DNA of 64,000 nt from positions 2,538,540 to 2,602,539 of the forward strand of contig NZ_FPCJ01000001.1 of assembly GCF_900116565.1 (NCBI RefSeq), in the 5' to 3' direction. The notes under the pieces were generated by a model. The model was not told where the DNA came from, did no database searches, and saw only the letters and a list, made by a program, of their open reading frames with translations. Source of the stretch: Thermoflavifilum thermophilum. GTDB lineage: Bacteria; Bacteroidota; Bacteroidia; Chitinophagales; Chitinophagaceae. Made by a program: the position numbers and the translations under genes. Each line of letters opens with the position of its first letter. Positions within the stretch are counted from its first letter, which is position 1. Below, piece after piece: positions 43,192 through 51,809 of this stretch.

Positions 43192-44451
43192 ATGGAACCT
43201 TTATCCACTACCCGTTCCCGACAGACCTCTGTATTAAGTCTGGTAGTGATTGTTTCCTCTTTGGGATATTTTGTTGATATTTATGATTTGCTGCTTTTCA
43301 CCATTATCCGCATTCGCAGCCTGAATGATTTAGGCATTACAGGGGATGCCCAGCAAACGGTTGGCCTTTCCCTGTTGAATTTTCAGATGGTTGGATTGTT
43401 GGTGGGGGGCATTTTGTGGGGCATTCTGGGCGATAAAAGGGGCAGACTTTCGGTATTGTTTGGGTCCATATTGTTGTATTCTGTTGGGAATATTGGCAAT
43501 GGTTTGATTCATGGGCCGCATGTGATTTTCTGGTACAAGTTCTTTCGGTTGATAGTAGGTTTGGGATTGGCCGGTGAGTTGGGTGCAGGCGTCACATTGG
43601 TTTCCGAATTGTTACCGGCTGATAAGCGGGGCTATGGTACCACTATTGTGGCAAGTGTAGGCATTTTAGGTGCCGTGGCGGCTTATTTTGTGGCCCAAAT
43701 TATTCCCAGCTGGCGGGTATGTTATTTTGTGGGAGGCGGATTGGGTTTGTTGCTGCTGATCTTGCGGGTGGGTGTGCTGGAATCGGGTATGTATAAAGCT
43801 ATTCAGCATCAGCCTATTTCAAAAGGAAATTATCTGGCTTTTTTCACCAATGCCAATCGTTTTTTCCGTTATCTGACGGTGATTTTGCTGGGTCTTCCAG
43901 CCTGGTATGTGGTGGGGATCCTGATTGCTTTTTCCGATGGTTTTGCTAAAACGCTGCAGATTCAGGGTACACCGGATCCGGGCAAGGCAGTGATGATCAG
44001 CTATACCATTCTCACATTGGGTGGGCTGGCATGTGGCTATCTGAGTCAGTTGCTGAAGAGCCGGAAAAAAGCGTTGTACATTTTTTACATCATTTGTTTC
44101 CTGGCTGTGGTGGCCTATTTCAGGGCCTATCATGTGAGTCTGGGTACTTTTTATCTGATTTGTGGCCTGTTGGGTTTGGGCGTGGGCTTCTGGTCTGTGT
44201 TTGTTACGGTAGCGGCCGAACAGTTTGGTACCAATCTGCGTGCCACGGCCGCTATTACGGCGCCCAACTATGCGAGGGGTGCATTGCCACTCATCACACT
44301 GTTATATCACTTTCTGGAAAAGCAGGTATTTCAAAGTAATATGCTGGGCGCATTCTGGACGGGTGTTATTTGCATCGGAGTGGCTTTCCTGTCGGCACTC
44401 TGGCTTAAGGAAACCTATGGGAAAGATTTGAATTTTGTTGAAAAAATTTAA
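43192..44451 (+). CDS. MFS transporter (sugar or organic-acid porter type)
   Basis: 419 residues with 12 predicted helices. GILWGILGDKRGRLSVLFGSIL, in the loop after helix 2, is the conserved MFS motif A (G-x-L-x-D-x-x-G-R). ELGAGVTLVSELLPADKRGYGTTIV, after helix 4, resembles sugar-porter or MHS-type members. The first helix contains DIYDLLLF, with two acidic residues that could take part in proton coupling. The substrate is unknown. It lies between dedA and a heptosyltransferase-like gene, 13 and 16 nt away, so expression may be shared, but the neighbours do not reveal its cargo. Confidence 0.85.
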   Translation: MEPLSTTRSRQTSVLSLVVIVSSLGYFVDIYDLLLFTIIRIRSLNDLGITGDAQQTVGLSLLNFQMVGLLVGGILWGILGDKRGRLSVLFGSILLYSVGNIGNGLIHGPHVIFWYKFFRLIVGLGLAGELGAGVTLVSELLPADKRGYGTTIVASVGILGAVAAYFVAQIIPSWRVCYFVGGGLGLLLLILRVGVLESGMYKAIQHQPISKGNYLAFFTNANRFFRYLTVILLGLPAWYVVGILIAFSDGFAKTLQIQGTPDPGKAVMISYTILTLGGLACGYLSQLLKSRKKALYIFYIICFLAVVAYFRAYHVSLGTFYLICGLLGLGVGFWSVFVTVAAEQFGTNLRATAAITAPNYARGALPLITLLYHFLEKQVFQSNMLGAFWTGVICIGVAFLSALWLKETYGKDLNFVEKI

Positions 44452-44467
44452 TGGGTTCATTGTTTGC

Positions 44468-45490
44468 ATGGCTAAATTGCTGGTTGTGCGGTTTTCTTCC
44501 ATCGGCGATATTGTGCTGACCACTCCCGTGCTGCGGTGCATGAAACAACAATTACCCGGCATTACTTTGCATTATTTTACAAAAGCCGCCTACCTGCCCT
44601 TGTTGGAAGCCAATCCGTATGTGGATTCCGTTCATTTATTGACGGATGACTGGCGTGCAGGAATCCGACAATTAAAAAACGAGCATTATGATGCCGTGAT
44701 TGATTTGCATCATAACCTGCGCACGTGGCGATTGTGGATGGATTTGAAGATCCCCATGTATCGTTTTCCCAAATTAAACCTGCAGAAGTGGCTGGTGGTG
44801 CAAACCAAGCGAAAAGCACTGCTGCCGGATATTTCGGTGGTAGAACGGTATTTTGAAACGGTAAAACCGTTTGGTGTACATCCCGACGGCGAAGGAGTAG
44901 AATATTGGATTCCGGAAGGCAAAGGATTCCCTGCTGAAAAGTTACCTGTTTCCTTTCAGCATGGGTACATGGCCTGGGCGATTGGCGGCGCACATGCCAC
45001 CAAAAAAATGCCGCCTGATCGCATGTTGCAGCTGGCAGCCCTGATCCCCTACCCTATAGTGATACTGGGTGGGCGGGAAGATGCGGATGTAGGTGCAGTT
45101 TTCGCCAGTCAATATCCAGACAAAATTGTAAATCTGGCCGGCGCGTGTTCCCTTCATCAATCGGCCGACATCATCCGCCAATCACGCCTGCTGCTGACGC
45201 ACGACACGGGTATGATGCACATTGGCGCTGCTTTCCGTAAACCTATGATAACCATCTGGGGTAATACCATACCGGAATTTGGCATGTTTCCCTATTATGG
45301 GAGCCGTTATCAGCGGGGAAAGCAGTCTGAGTTGTTTGACATCATTGAGCATAAGGAATTATCCTGCCGGCCTTGTTCAAAGATTGGATATGAAGCCTGT
45401 CCCAGGGTTCATTTCAAATGCATGCGCGAGCTGGATTTAACTGAAATTGCACGGGCTGTGCATCGTCGTTGGAAGCAGGTTACAGCATGA
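44468..45490 (+). CDS. Glycosyltransferase family 9 (heptosyltransferase-like)
   Basis: 340 residues from the ATG at 44468; the frame opens at 44435, inside the MFS gene. KLLVVRFSSIGDIVLTTPVLR is the GT9 N-terminus, seen in WaaC/WaaF/RfaQ-type enzymes. YDAVIDLHHNLRTW and LLLTHDTGMMHIGAAFRKPMI carry the conserved Asp and the acceptor/donor segment (D-T-G-x-x-H). YEACPRVHFKCMREL near the end is common in Bacteroidota GT9. It probably adds a heptose or related sugar to lipopolysaccharide core at the inner membrane. GDP-heptose enzymes are encoded 12 kb away, but GT9 normally uses ADP-heptose. A bidirectional terminator follows directly. Confidence 0.88.
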   Translation: MAKLLVVRFSSIGDIVLTTPVLRCMKQQLPGITLHYFTKAAYLPLLEANPYVDSVHLLTDDWRAGIRQLKNEHYDAVIDLHHNLRTWRLWMDLKIPMYRFPKLNLQKWLVVQTKRKALLPDISVVERYFETVKPFGVHPDGEGVEYWIPEGKGFPAEKLPVSFQHGYMAWAIGGAHATKKMPPDRMLQLAALIPYPIVILGGREDADVGAVFASQYPDKIVNLAGACSLHQSADIIRQSRLLLTHDTGMMHIGAAFRKPMITIWGNTIPEFGMFPYYGSRYQRGKQSELFDIIEHKELSCRPCSKIGYEACPRVHFKCMRELDLTEIARAVHRRWKQVTA

Positions 45491-45497
45491 CAATAAA

Positions 45498-45521
45498 AAA
45501 ACCGGTCAACGACCGGTTTTT
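45498..45521. terminator. Bidirectional terminator between the GT9 gene and mdh
   Basis: AAAACCGGTC (45498-45507) pairs with GACCGGTTTT (45511-45520) around a 3-nt loop. Runs of T follow in both directions, so it can end both convergent genes. Confidence 0.9.
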
Positions 45522-45546
45522 GCCTTCAGATTAAGATCCTGATAAT

Positions 45547-46488
45547 TTAGCTCTTCACCAGCTGCATGTTATCGAGCACGTTCATCACTTCCCGCACATG
45601 ATCAGCCGAAGCTTTTACCAGTTGCATTTCCTGCTCGTTCAACTGCAGCTCAATAATTTTTTCAATGCCATTCCTGCCCAGCACTACAGGGACGCCCAGG
45701 TAAATATTTTTCAATCCATACTGGCCGGTTAACCACGCACAGCAAGGCAGGATGCGCCGTTCATCTTTACAGATGGCTTCCACCATCTGGGCTGCAGCTA
45801 CACCGGGTGCATACCAGGCTGAAGTGCCCAGTAGATTTACGATTTCTCCGCCACCCTTCTGGGTGCGTTCGATAATGGCCTGCAGGCGATCTGCACTTAC
45901 CAGCTCCGTAACCGGGATGCCACCTACACTGGTATATCTTGGCAGCGGCACCATGGTGTCGCCGTGCCCACCCAATAACAACGCTTCAATATCCTTTGGA
46001 GAACATCCGATTTCTTCGGCCAGAAAAGCTTTATATCGGGCTGTATCCAACACACCGGCCATGCCAAATACCCGTCTGCTGTCAACCTTTGCCGTCAGAT
46101 AGGCACAGTAAGTCATCACATCCAGGGGATTGGAAACAACCACCAGGATGGCATCCGGAGAGTATTTCATGATGTTTTCGGTCACCGATTTCACGATGCC
46201 GGCATTGGTAGAAATCAAATCGTCCCGGCTCATGCCCGGTTTGCGGGGCAATCCGGAAGTAATCACCACCACATCGCTGTTGGCTGTCTGGCTGTAATCG
46301 TTTGTCACACCTCTTACGCGCGTGCCGAAATGCAGGATAGGAGCAGATTCCCATATGTCAAGCGCTTTTCCCTCAGCCACGCCTTCTTTGATGTCAAGCA
46401 AAATAATTTCCTGCAGAAAATCTTTGCTGGCTAATACATTGGCACAGGTGGCGCCTACATTACCGGCACCTACGACAGTTACTTTCAT
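45547..46488 (-). CDS. mdh: Malate dehydrogenase
   Basis: 313 residues from the ATG at 46488. This is an LDH-like NAD-dependent malate dehydrogenase of the TCA cycle, interconverting malate and oxaloacetate. MKVTVVGAGNVGATCANVLA is the NAD-binding start. TSGLPRKPGMSRDDLISTNAGIV holds the substrate-loop arginines. VVVSNPLDVMTYCAYL, GMAGVLDTARYKAFLAEEIG and GGHGDTMVPL supply the catalytic Asp and His pair. The three extra residues to 46497 are unlikely to be used. A perfect -7 box lies 42 nt upstream. Confidence 0.96.
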   Translation of the reverse strand: MKVTVVGAGNVGATCANVLASKDFLQEIILLDIKEGVAEGKALDIWESAPILHFGTRVRGVTNDYSQTANSDVVVITSGLPRKPGMSRDDLISTNAGIVKSVTENIMKYSPDAILVVVSNPLDVMTYCAYLTAKVDSRRVFGMAGVLDTARYKAFLAEEIGCSPKDIEALLLGGHGDTMVPLPRYTSVGGIPVTELVSADRLQAIIERTQKGGGEIVNLLGTSAWYAPGVAAAQMVEAICKDERRILPCCAWLTGQYGLKNIYLGVPVVLGRNGIEKIIELQLNEQEMQLVKASADHVREVMNVLDNMQLVKS

Positions 46489-46530
46489 GGAAAACAATTT
46501 TTAAGATGGAAGGAATAATTTGCACGAACG

Positions 46531-46538
46531 CAAAATTA
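46531..46538 (-). promoter_or_regulatory. Candidate -7 box (TAATTTTG) for mdh
   Basis: A perfect TAnnTTTG match on the minus strand, with a TTTTTC about 17 nt further upstream as a weak -33 candidate. The predicted leader to the mdh ATG is about 36-40 nt. Confidence 0.5.
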
Positions 46539-46591
46539 GTCCTTTGTGGCAGAATGAAAAAGCTGTTCGTGTATTTTAACGATAACCGTTC

Positions 46592-47122
46592 TCAGGGCTT
46601 AAGGTAATGCAATAGCGTATCTGCCGGTCTGGTACCTTCTGCATGATAGACAAGCTCCTGGCGGGAATTGTAGATATACAGTCCGGGAAAGAAATGGAGG
46701 CGATAAAAACTCAGCAGCCAGCGCTTTTCGTCTGTAGCCACAGTAATGATTTTCGGATATTGATCCAGGTGATAATCGTGCGTGTACTGAATCATATCAT
46801 TCACAGGGAAATGCGTAACCATCAGAATTTGAGTGCCTTTAAACTGTTTGATGTGTTGCACGATATCTTCCGTTTCATGATGGCAGTGCTCACAGTCCAC
46901 ACTGAAAAGGAAAATGAGTGTGGGGATATTTTTCTTCAGATCTTTTTCGGTGAATGTTTTTCCATCGGCCGTAATGACACTGAAATGCGGAATGGTAGGA
47001 TATCTGAGAAACAGCGGTTGATCACTGGTATTATCCTGTGCATGGGCAGAAAAGCCGCATGCCAGTACCACGGCCAGCATAGCTGTACAAAACATATAAG
47101 TTCTCAAACGAAAGATTTGCAT
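46592..47122 (-). CDS. Exported thioredoxin-like redoxin
   Basis: 176 residues with a signal peptide ending in CGFSAHAQ. The mature domain is thioredoxin-like of the TlpA/AhpC-TSA type: FSVITADGKTFTEKDLKKNIPTLIFLFSVDCEHCHHE, with the redox pair C77-E-H-C80, and later HFFPGLYIYNSRQELVYHAEG with a cis-Pro. The CEHC motif and its periplasmic location suggest a disulfide reductase or oxidase, possibly serving cytochrome c maturation or envelope proteins. The partner is unknown. It lies 103 nt from mdh, and the mdh promoter box lies between them, so co-transcription is unlikely. Confidence 0.85.
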   Translation of the reverse strand: MQIFRLRTYMFCTAMLAVVLACGFSAHAQDNTSDQPLFLRYPTIPHFSVITADGKTFTEKDLKKNIPTLIFLFSVDCEHCHHETEDIVQHIKQFKGTQILMVTHFPVNDMIQYTHDYHLDQYPKIITVATDEKRWLLSFYRLHFFPGLYIYNSRQELVYHAEGTRPADTLLHYLKP

Positions 47123-47240
47123 ATCAACAGATTTTCTGGAAGTTGAACAGCGGGTAAAGTTAGCAGGTTTTTGGTAAATTCTTTTTTGAATATTGTTAAT
47201 CGTTTTGTAAGTTCACACCTGCAGCAACGGGTATGAGAGG

Positions 47241-47269
47241 TTGGAAAAATTTTTTCTTTTATACCTTTG
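47241..47269 (+). promoter_or_regulatory. Promoter of efp-accB-accC
   Basis: TTGG at 47241, an 18-nt spacer, then TACCTTTG at 47262-47269. This is a clean match to the Bacteroidota two-box promoter (TTG near -33 and TAnnTTTG near -7). Transcription would start near 47275, about 40 nt before the efp ATG. Confidence 0.7.
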
Positions 47270-47312
47270 CGAATTCTTAACGCATTGTATTTGCTATCTA
47301 ATTCTCGAAACT

Positions 47313-47879
47313 ATGGCAACAACTGCAGACATTCGCATGGGTCTTACCATTAAGCTGGGAAATGAACTATACCAGGTTGTGGATTTCGGACAGAACAAAA
47401 CGGCAAGAGCCGCTGCAAAAGTGTGGGCTAAATTAAAAAGTGTGGAAACCGGTAAAACCATTGAACATACCTGGAATTCAGGTGATACCATTTATCCGGT
47501 AAGGATTGAAAAAAAGCCCTGTCAGTTTCTCTACAAGGATGATACGGCTTATTATTTCATGGATAATACAACCTACGAACAAATTGCCCTCAATGAAGCT
47601 CAGGTTGACAGGCCCGAGTTTTACAAGGAAGGTCAGGAGTGTTTTATCCTGATCAACACAGAAAACGATCAACCCATCAGTGTGGAGTTACCCGATAAAA
47701 TTGTGTTGCGGGTTACTTATACCGAGCCCGGTTTGAAAGGCGATACGGCTACACGAGCCATGAAACCGGCCACAGTTGAGACCGGTGCAACGGTGATGGT
47801 GCCTTTGTTTGTAGATAACGATGAATTGATACGTGTAGATACACGTACAGGTGAATATGTAGAACGTGTAAAAGCATAG
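47313..47879 (+). CDS. efp: Elongation factor P with arginine at the modification site
   Basis: 188 residues from the ATG at 47313. EF-P binds between the P and E sites of the ribosome and helps form bonds at consecutive prolines. The N-terminal KOW-like domain reads GLTIKLGNELYQVVDFGQNKTARAAAKVWAKLKS. The loop tip carries R32 (KTARAA) in place of the lysine of KPGKG-type EF-P. The OB domains follow (YPVRIEKKPCQFLYKDD, then RVTYTEPGLKGDTATRAMKPATVETGATVMVPLFVDNDELIRVDTRTGEYVERV, the usual C-terminal signature). In other bacteria such an arginine is glycosylated by EarP. The frame opens upstream at 47241, but that part overlaps the promoter. It heads the accB-accC operon. Confidence 0.95.
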   Translation: MATTADIRMGLTIKLGNELYQVVDFGQNKTARAAAKVWAKLKSVETGKTIEHTWNSGDTIYPVRIEKKPCQFLYKDDTAYYFMDNTTYEQIALNEAQVDRPEFYKEGQECFILINTENDQPISVELPDKIVLRVTYTEPGLKGDTATRAMKPATVETGATVMVPLFVDNDELIRVDTRTGEYVERVKA

Positions 47880-47933
47880 TAAATAGCTGATCCTTTTCGG
47901 AGATCAGGTGATTGTTCACATAAACCTACATAC

Positions 47934-48434
47934 ATGGACTTTAAACAGATTCAGGAGCTCATCAAGCTGGTCAGCAAGTCAAACATCTGTGAAATCAGTA
48001 TTGAAGAAGAAAATTTCAAAATCACTATCAAACAGAAAGACCACCCCAGTGAAGGAGCCCCGTTGGTGCAGCCTGCTTATCCGATGGTACCCACCATGGC
48101 AGCAGTTCCCCCCTCTCCGCTCCCGATGCCTGCAACACCTGCTCCTCAGCCAGCCGCACAACCTGCAGCTCCAGCTTCAGCCAAAGAAGAAAACTACATC
48201 ACGATTAAATCACCCATGATCGGTACTTTTTACAGAAGTCCTTCGCCCGACAAACCGCCTTTTGTTAACGTGGGAGATGAAATAAAACCCGGGCAGGTAG
48301 TTTGCATCATTGAAGCCATGAAGCTTTTCAATGAAATTGAAAGTGAGGTATCGGGCAGGATTGTAAAGGTATTGGTGGAAGATGCCTCTCCGGTTGAATT
48401 TGATCAACCTTTGTTTCTTGTTGAGCCGGTTTAA
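47934..48434 (+). CDS. accB: Biotin carboxyl carrier protein of acetyl-CoA carboxylase
   Basis: 166 residues. An N-terminal FKQIQELIKLVSKSNICEISIEEENFKITIKQ segment is followed by a Pro/Ala-rich linker at about 43-83 and the biotinyl domain. The biotin lysine is K130 in IIEAMKLFNEIE. It carries carboxylate between AccC and the carboxyltransferase in the first step of fatty-acid synthesis. It lies 54 nt after efp and 18 nt before the accC ATG, the standard order in the phylum. A short CTGATC/GATCAG hairpin in the efp-accB gap has no U-tract and probably does not terminate. Confidence 0.96.
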   Translation: MDFKQIQELIKLVSKSNICEISIEEENFKITIKQKDHPSEGAPLVQPAYPMVPTMAAVPPSPLPMPATPAPQPAAQPAAPASAKEENYITIKSPMIGTFYRSPSPDKPPFVNVGDEIKPGQVVCIIEAMKLFNEIESEVSGRIVKVLVEDASPVEFDQPLFLVEPV

Positions 48435-48452
48435 TCAATTCAGGTGAGCGAC

Positions 48453-49802
48453 ATGTTTAAAAAAATACTGATAGCCAATCGAGGTGAAATTGCCTTGCGG
48501 GTGATTCGTACCTGCAAGGAGATGGGTATTAAGACAGTAGCGATTTATTCAACAGCCGATCGGGATAGCCTGCATGTGAAATTTGCGGATGAAGCTGTGT
48601 GCATTGGAAAGCCGGCCAGTACGGAGTCATATCTCAACATTCCGCATATCATGGCCGCGGCTGAAATCACCAATGCGGATGCCATTCATCCCGGTTATGG
48701 CTTTTTGGCCGAAAACGCCCGTTTTGCCGAAATCTGTGCGGAGCACGGCATCAAATTCATTGGTCCCACGGCCGAGATGATTCGCAAGATGGGCGATAAA
48801 ATGACGGCCAAAGAAACCATGATAGCCGCAGGCGTGCCTGTAATCCCCGGTTCTGAAGGCTTGCTCAGCAGCCTGGATGAAGCCAAATCGCTTGCGCGTG
48901 AAATTGGCTATCCGGTGATTTTGAAAGCCACTGCGGGTGGCGGAGGAAAGGGCATGCGGGTAGTATGGGAAGAATCCGAACTGGAAAAACAGTTTCAGGT
49001 AGCGCGTGCCGAAGCCAAAGCAGCCTTCAACAATGATGGCATTTACATGGAGAAATACATCGAAGAGCCCCGCCACATTGAATTTCAGGTGGCCGGCGAT
49101 CAATACGGCCGCGTTTGCCACCTCAGTGAACGCGACTGTTCCATACAGCGTCGCCATCAAAAACTCGTGGAAGAATCTCCCTCTCCGTTCATGACACCTG
49201 AGTTACGGGAAAAAATGGGCGAAGCAGCCATCCGGGCAGCCCAGGCTATTAATTATGAAAGCGTGGGTACGGTTGAATTCCTGGTAGATAAATACCGCAA
49301 TTTCTATTTCATGGAAATGAATACCCGTATCCAGGTTGAGCATGGAGTTACAGAAGAGGTAATCAATTTTGACCTGATTAAGGAACAAATTAAGATTGCG
49401 GCTGGTGTACCTATTTCGGGCAAAAACTATTATCCGCAGATGCATGCCATTGAATGCCGCATCAATGCCGAAGATCCTTTCAATGATTTCAGGCCCAGCC
49501 CGGGTCGTATTACCACCCTACATGTGCCGGGTGGACATGGTGTGCGGGTAGATTCGCATATCTACGCTGGATATGTGATTCCACCTTACTATGATTCGCT
49601 CGTAGCCAAATTGATTACGGTGGCCCAAACGCGCGAAGAAGCAATATGTACGATGGAGCGGGCTTTGAGCGAATTTGTGATAGAAGGCATTAAAACCACC
49701 ATTCCGTTTCACCTGCAACTGATGCGCAACGAAGCCTTCCGCCGCGGTGAATTTACTACCCAGTTCCTGAATGAGTTTAAGCTGGAACCCGTGGAAGAAT
49801 GA
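48453..49802 (+). CDS. accC: Biotin carboxylase subunit of acetyl-CoA carboxylase
   Basis: 449 residues from the ATG at 48453; a GTG at 48444 would add three. It uses ATP and bicarbonate to carboxylate biotin on Acc[32 protein letters not shown] is the N-domain; [17 protein letters not shown] follows. The ATP-grasp loop is [14 protein letters not shown]. The catalytic region is [17 protein letters not shown], containing the bicarbonate-site Arg and Glu. The C-terminal domain includes [21 protein letters not shown]. accA and accD are not in the window. It converges on coaD with a 3-nt gap. Confidence 0.97.
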   Translation: MFKKILIANRGEIALRVIRTCKEMGIKTVAIYSTADRDSLHVKFADEAVCIGKPASTESYLNIPHIMAAAEITNADAIHPGYGFLAENARFAEICAEHGIKFIGPTAEMIRKMGDKMTAKETMIAAGVPVIPGSEGLLSSLDEAKSLAREIGYPVILKATAGGGGKGMRVVWEESELEKQFQVARAEAKAAFNNDGIYMEKYIEEPRHIEFQVAGDQYGRVCHLSERDCSIQRRHQKLVEESPSPFMTPELREKMGEAAIRAAQAINYESVGTVEFLVDKYRNFYFMEMNTRIQVEHGVTEEVINFDLIKEQIKIAAGVPISGKNYYPQMHAIECRINAEDPFNDFRPSPGRITTLHVPGGHGVRVDSHIYAGYVIPPYYDSLVAKLITVAQTREEAICTMERALSEFVIEGIKTTIPFHLQLMRNEAFRRGEFTTQFLNEFKLEPVEE

Positions 49803-49805
49803 GGT

Positions 49806-50285
49806 TTATTCTGGGTTTGCCTGCAATGTACGATATACCACCTCAGGTACAAAGGCTGAAATATCGCCTCCGTTTCGTATCACATCGCGAACCAATGTAG
49901 AGGCCGTAGTGGCGTAGGCCGGAGCTGAAGCCAGAAACACGGTTTCAATGTCTGGCGCCAGCGCCCGGTTCATGTCGGCAATGGATTTTTCATATTCAAA
50001 ATCGCTAACGTAACGGATGCCCCTCAGGATGAAGCGTGCCTGTTTTTTTTGGCAAAAAGCTACGGTGAGCCCCTCATAAGCTTCGGCTTCCACTCTTGGT
50101 TCATCAGCAAATACAGCCCGGATCCAACCGAGTCTTTGTTCGATGCTGAACATCGGTTGTTTCAGCGAATTGACCCCTACTCCTACAATAATCCGATCGA
50201 ACAGCTGCAAGGCGCGCCGGATGATATCTACATGCCCAAGCGTAATGGGATCAAAAGTTCCGGGGAATACGCAAATGTTTTCCAT
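49806..50285 (-). CDS. coaD: Pantetheine-phosphate adenylyltransferase
   Basis: 159 residues from the ATG at 50285. It transfers AMP to 4'-phosphopantetheine to form dephospho-CoA. ICVFPGTFDPITLGHVDIIRRA contains the T-x-G-H nucleotide motif with H18. GIRYVSDFEYEKSIADMNRALAP and the later SSTLVRD-like segment TASTLVRDVIRNGGDI complete the family pattern. It follows rsmD by 4 nt, a pairing common in many bacteria, and is the last gene of the minus-strand run from folB. With coaE at 38.9 kb, both final CoA steps are encoded here. Confidence 0.96.
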   Translation of the reverse strand: MENICVFPGTFDPITLGHVDIIRRALQLFDRIIVGVGVNSLKQPMFSIEQRLGWIRAVFADEPRVEAEAYEGLTVAFCQKKQARFILRGIRYVSDFEYEKSIADMNRALAPDIETVFLASAPAYATTASTLVRDVIRNGGDISAFVPEVVYRTLQANPE

Positions 50286-50289
50286 GCCA

Positions 50290-50865
50290 TCAGGAATTAG
50301 GTGCAGATAGTGGTTCAGAAGAAGATTGGGGTTGATCACGGAAAAAGGAAAACATGGTTTTCCCGTATCGGCGGCTGAACATCAGGTGTGGATGATGATC
50401 AAAATGTATTTGTGCGATGTGCTCCAATACCAGCCAGCCATCTTTTTTCAAGAGTCCGTGTTGCAGAATGGTATCGGGAAGCAGGCGTACGTCTTCCATT
50501 TCATAGGGCGGGTCGGCAAAGATCAGGTCGAATTTTTCGGGTGTGTGTTTGATGAAATACCAGGCATCGGCCTGTATGGCTTCACAGGTAGTCATGCCCC
50601 ATTGCCGGATTTGCTGTTGGATAAACTGCACTACTTTGCGGTGATGATCCACCATCACCACGCGTTGTGCGCCCCGTGATGCCAGTTCATAACCCACGCT
50701 GCCTGTGCCCGCAAATAAGTCGAGCGCTTCCATGCCAGATAGATCCAGCCTGTGTTGCAAAATGTTGAACAGTCCCTCTTTGGCCCTGTCGCTCGTAGGC
50801 CTGCTGCGAAACCCTGCGGGGGGAGAGAATTTTCTGCCTTTCCAGCTGCCACTGATTATTCGCAT
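50290..50865 (-). CDS. rsmD: 16S rRNA (guanine(966)-N2)-methyltransferase
   Basis: 191 residues from the ATG at 50865. MRIISGSWKGRKFSPPAGFRSRPTSDRAKEGLFNIL is the RsmD start. The SAM loop DLFAGTGSVGYELASRGA is at about 49-66, and the catalytic DPPYE at 118-122. It methylates G966 of 16S rRNA during 30S assembly. The ATG lies inside the end of the DUF3822 gene (10-nt overlap), indicating translational coupling. The frame runs up to 50955, but the added residues are not RsmD-like. Confidence 0.95.
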   Translation of the reverse strand: MRIISGSWKGRKFSPPAGFRSRPTSDRAKEGLFNILQHRLDLSGMEALDLFAGTGSVGYELASRGAQRVVMVDHHRKVVQFIQQQIRQWGMTTCEAIQADAWYFIKHTPEKFDLIFADPPYEMEDVRLLPDTILQHGLLKKDGWLVLEHIAQIHFDHHPHLMFSRRYGKTMFSFFRDQPQSSSEPLSAPNS

Positions 50866-51761
50866 AAGGCCAATGAAAGATTTAGAAAAAAGAAATGTCC
50901 CGGATAATGGGTAAAAGCATCCACATAACCAAACGGACGTGGGCGGCTCAGCCATTGGATAACAGGCACATAGGCATAGAGTAGCTCGTAGAGCCTGGAC
51001 TGGCGCGTAATTTCACCGCCCAGTACACAACGCATGGCGGATACATTCATTTGAAAATGTTTCACTACGGCCAGCACATGATAGAGTACATCTGTTTCTG
51101 ATGTAAAGCTTATGCGGTGAAAGTACAGCAATTGCTCATGCCGCCTGGCCAGTAAATAGGCATGATGCTGGTGAAAGCAGATGAAAAGCTGTTCACCCCG
51201 TTTGTCGGGATAGAGCTTAAAGATGCTTTTTAAAAATGCTGTGGAAATATGATGCAGGTGAAACCTGGGAAACTCTTTTCTCAAAAGATTGAGAAATTGG
51301 GTCTGCACGGCAAAAAGATTATAGGCACCGCATTCTTCCACTGCATCCCGCTGGATGGTGTCATCTTCTTTCAGCAGGTGCAGGGGCGTGAAATAGGCAT
51401 TTTCAGCCTCGGCCACGTAAGCATCGGCGGGTACCAATGTGTGGGGCGGATAATCATAGCCCACATATACTTCGTGAAACGGCAGGCGCAAGACACCGTC
51501 GTGTTCAAGAAAAAATTCAAGGGATGCAGCTACAGTAGCTGGCAAACCGGTTGGGGTTTCGGCTGCGGGCTGCACTGAAGCTGCATCTGCTGGCAACTGA
51601 TAAGCTTTAAGATTGATGAATGTATTGTCGTGATTTTTGATGGCATAGGAAAGATAATCCCGGCCCACCTGCAGCAGCAAGGTCCAGGAAGAAGCGTCGG
51701 CCTGAAGCAGCACCGGATCATCCACGGAATACATGGGTTGTATGGCAGGCGTGATTTGCAT
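50856..51761 (-). CDS. DUF3822 family protein
   Basis: 301 residues. No catalytic motif is obvious. LLLQVGRDYLSYAIKNHDNTFINLKAYQL at the N-terminus and FLKSIFKLYPDKRGEQLFICFHQHHAYLLARRHEQLLYFHRISF in the middle suggest two halves of an actin/ASKHA-like fold. This is what I recall for DUF3822, and the present evidence for it is weak. The family is confined to Bacteroidota and typically precedes rsmD and coaD. The overlap with rsmD by 10 nt means the two are made together. A role connected with 30S maturation or CoA synthesis would be guesswork. Confidence 0.8.
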   Translation of the reverse strand: MQITPAIQPMYSVDDPVLLQADASSWTLLLQVGRDYLSYAIKNHDNTFINLKAYQLPADAASVQPAAETPTGLPATVAASLEFFLEHDGVLRLPFHEVYVGYDYPPHTLVPADAYVAEAENAYFTPLHLLKEDDTIQRDAVEECGAYNLFAVQTQFLNLLRKEFPRFHLHHISTAFLKSIFKLYPDKRGEQLFICFHQHHAYLLARRHEQLLYFHRISFTSETDVLYHVLAVVKHFQMNVSAMRCVLGGEITRQSRLYELLYAYVPVIQWLSRPRPFGYVDAFTHYPGHFFFLNLSLALCE

Positions 51762-51809
51762 GGTATATGCTTCAGCGCAATGATAGCAAAAATTTGCCGC
51801 AAATCCAGC

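Noticed and set aside
47880-47933. Terminator between efp and accB
   Set aside because: A 6-bp CTGATC/GATCAG hairpin is present but no U-tract follows; the genes are probably co-transcribed.
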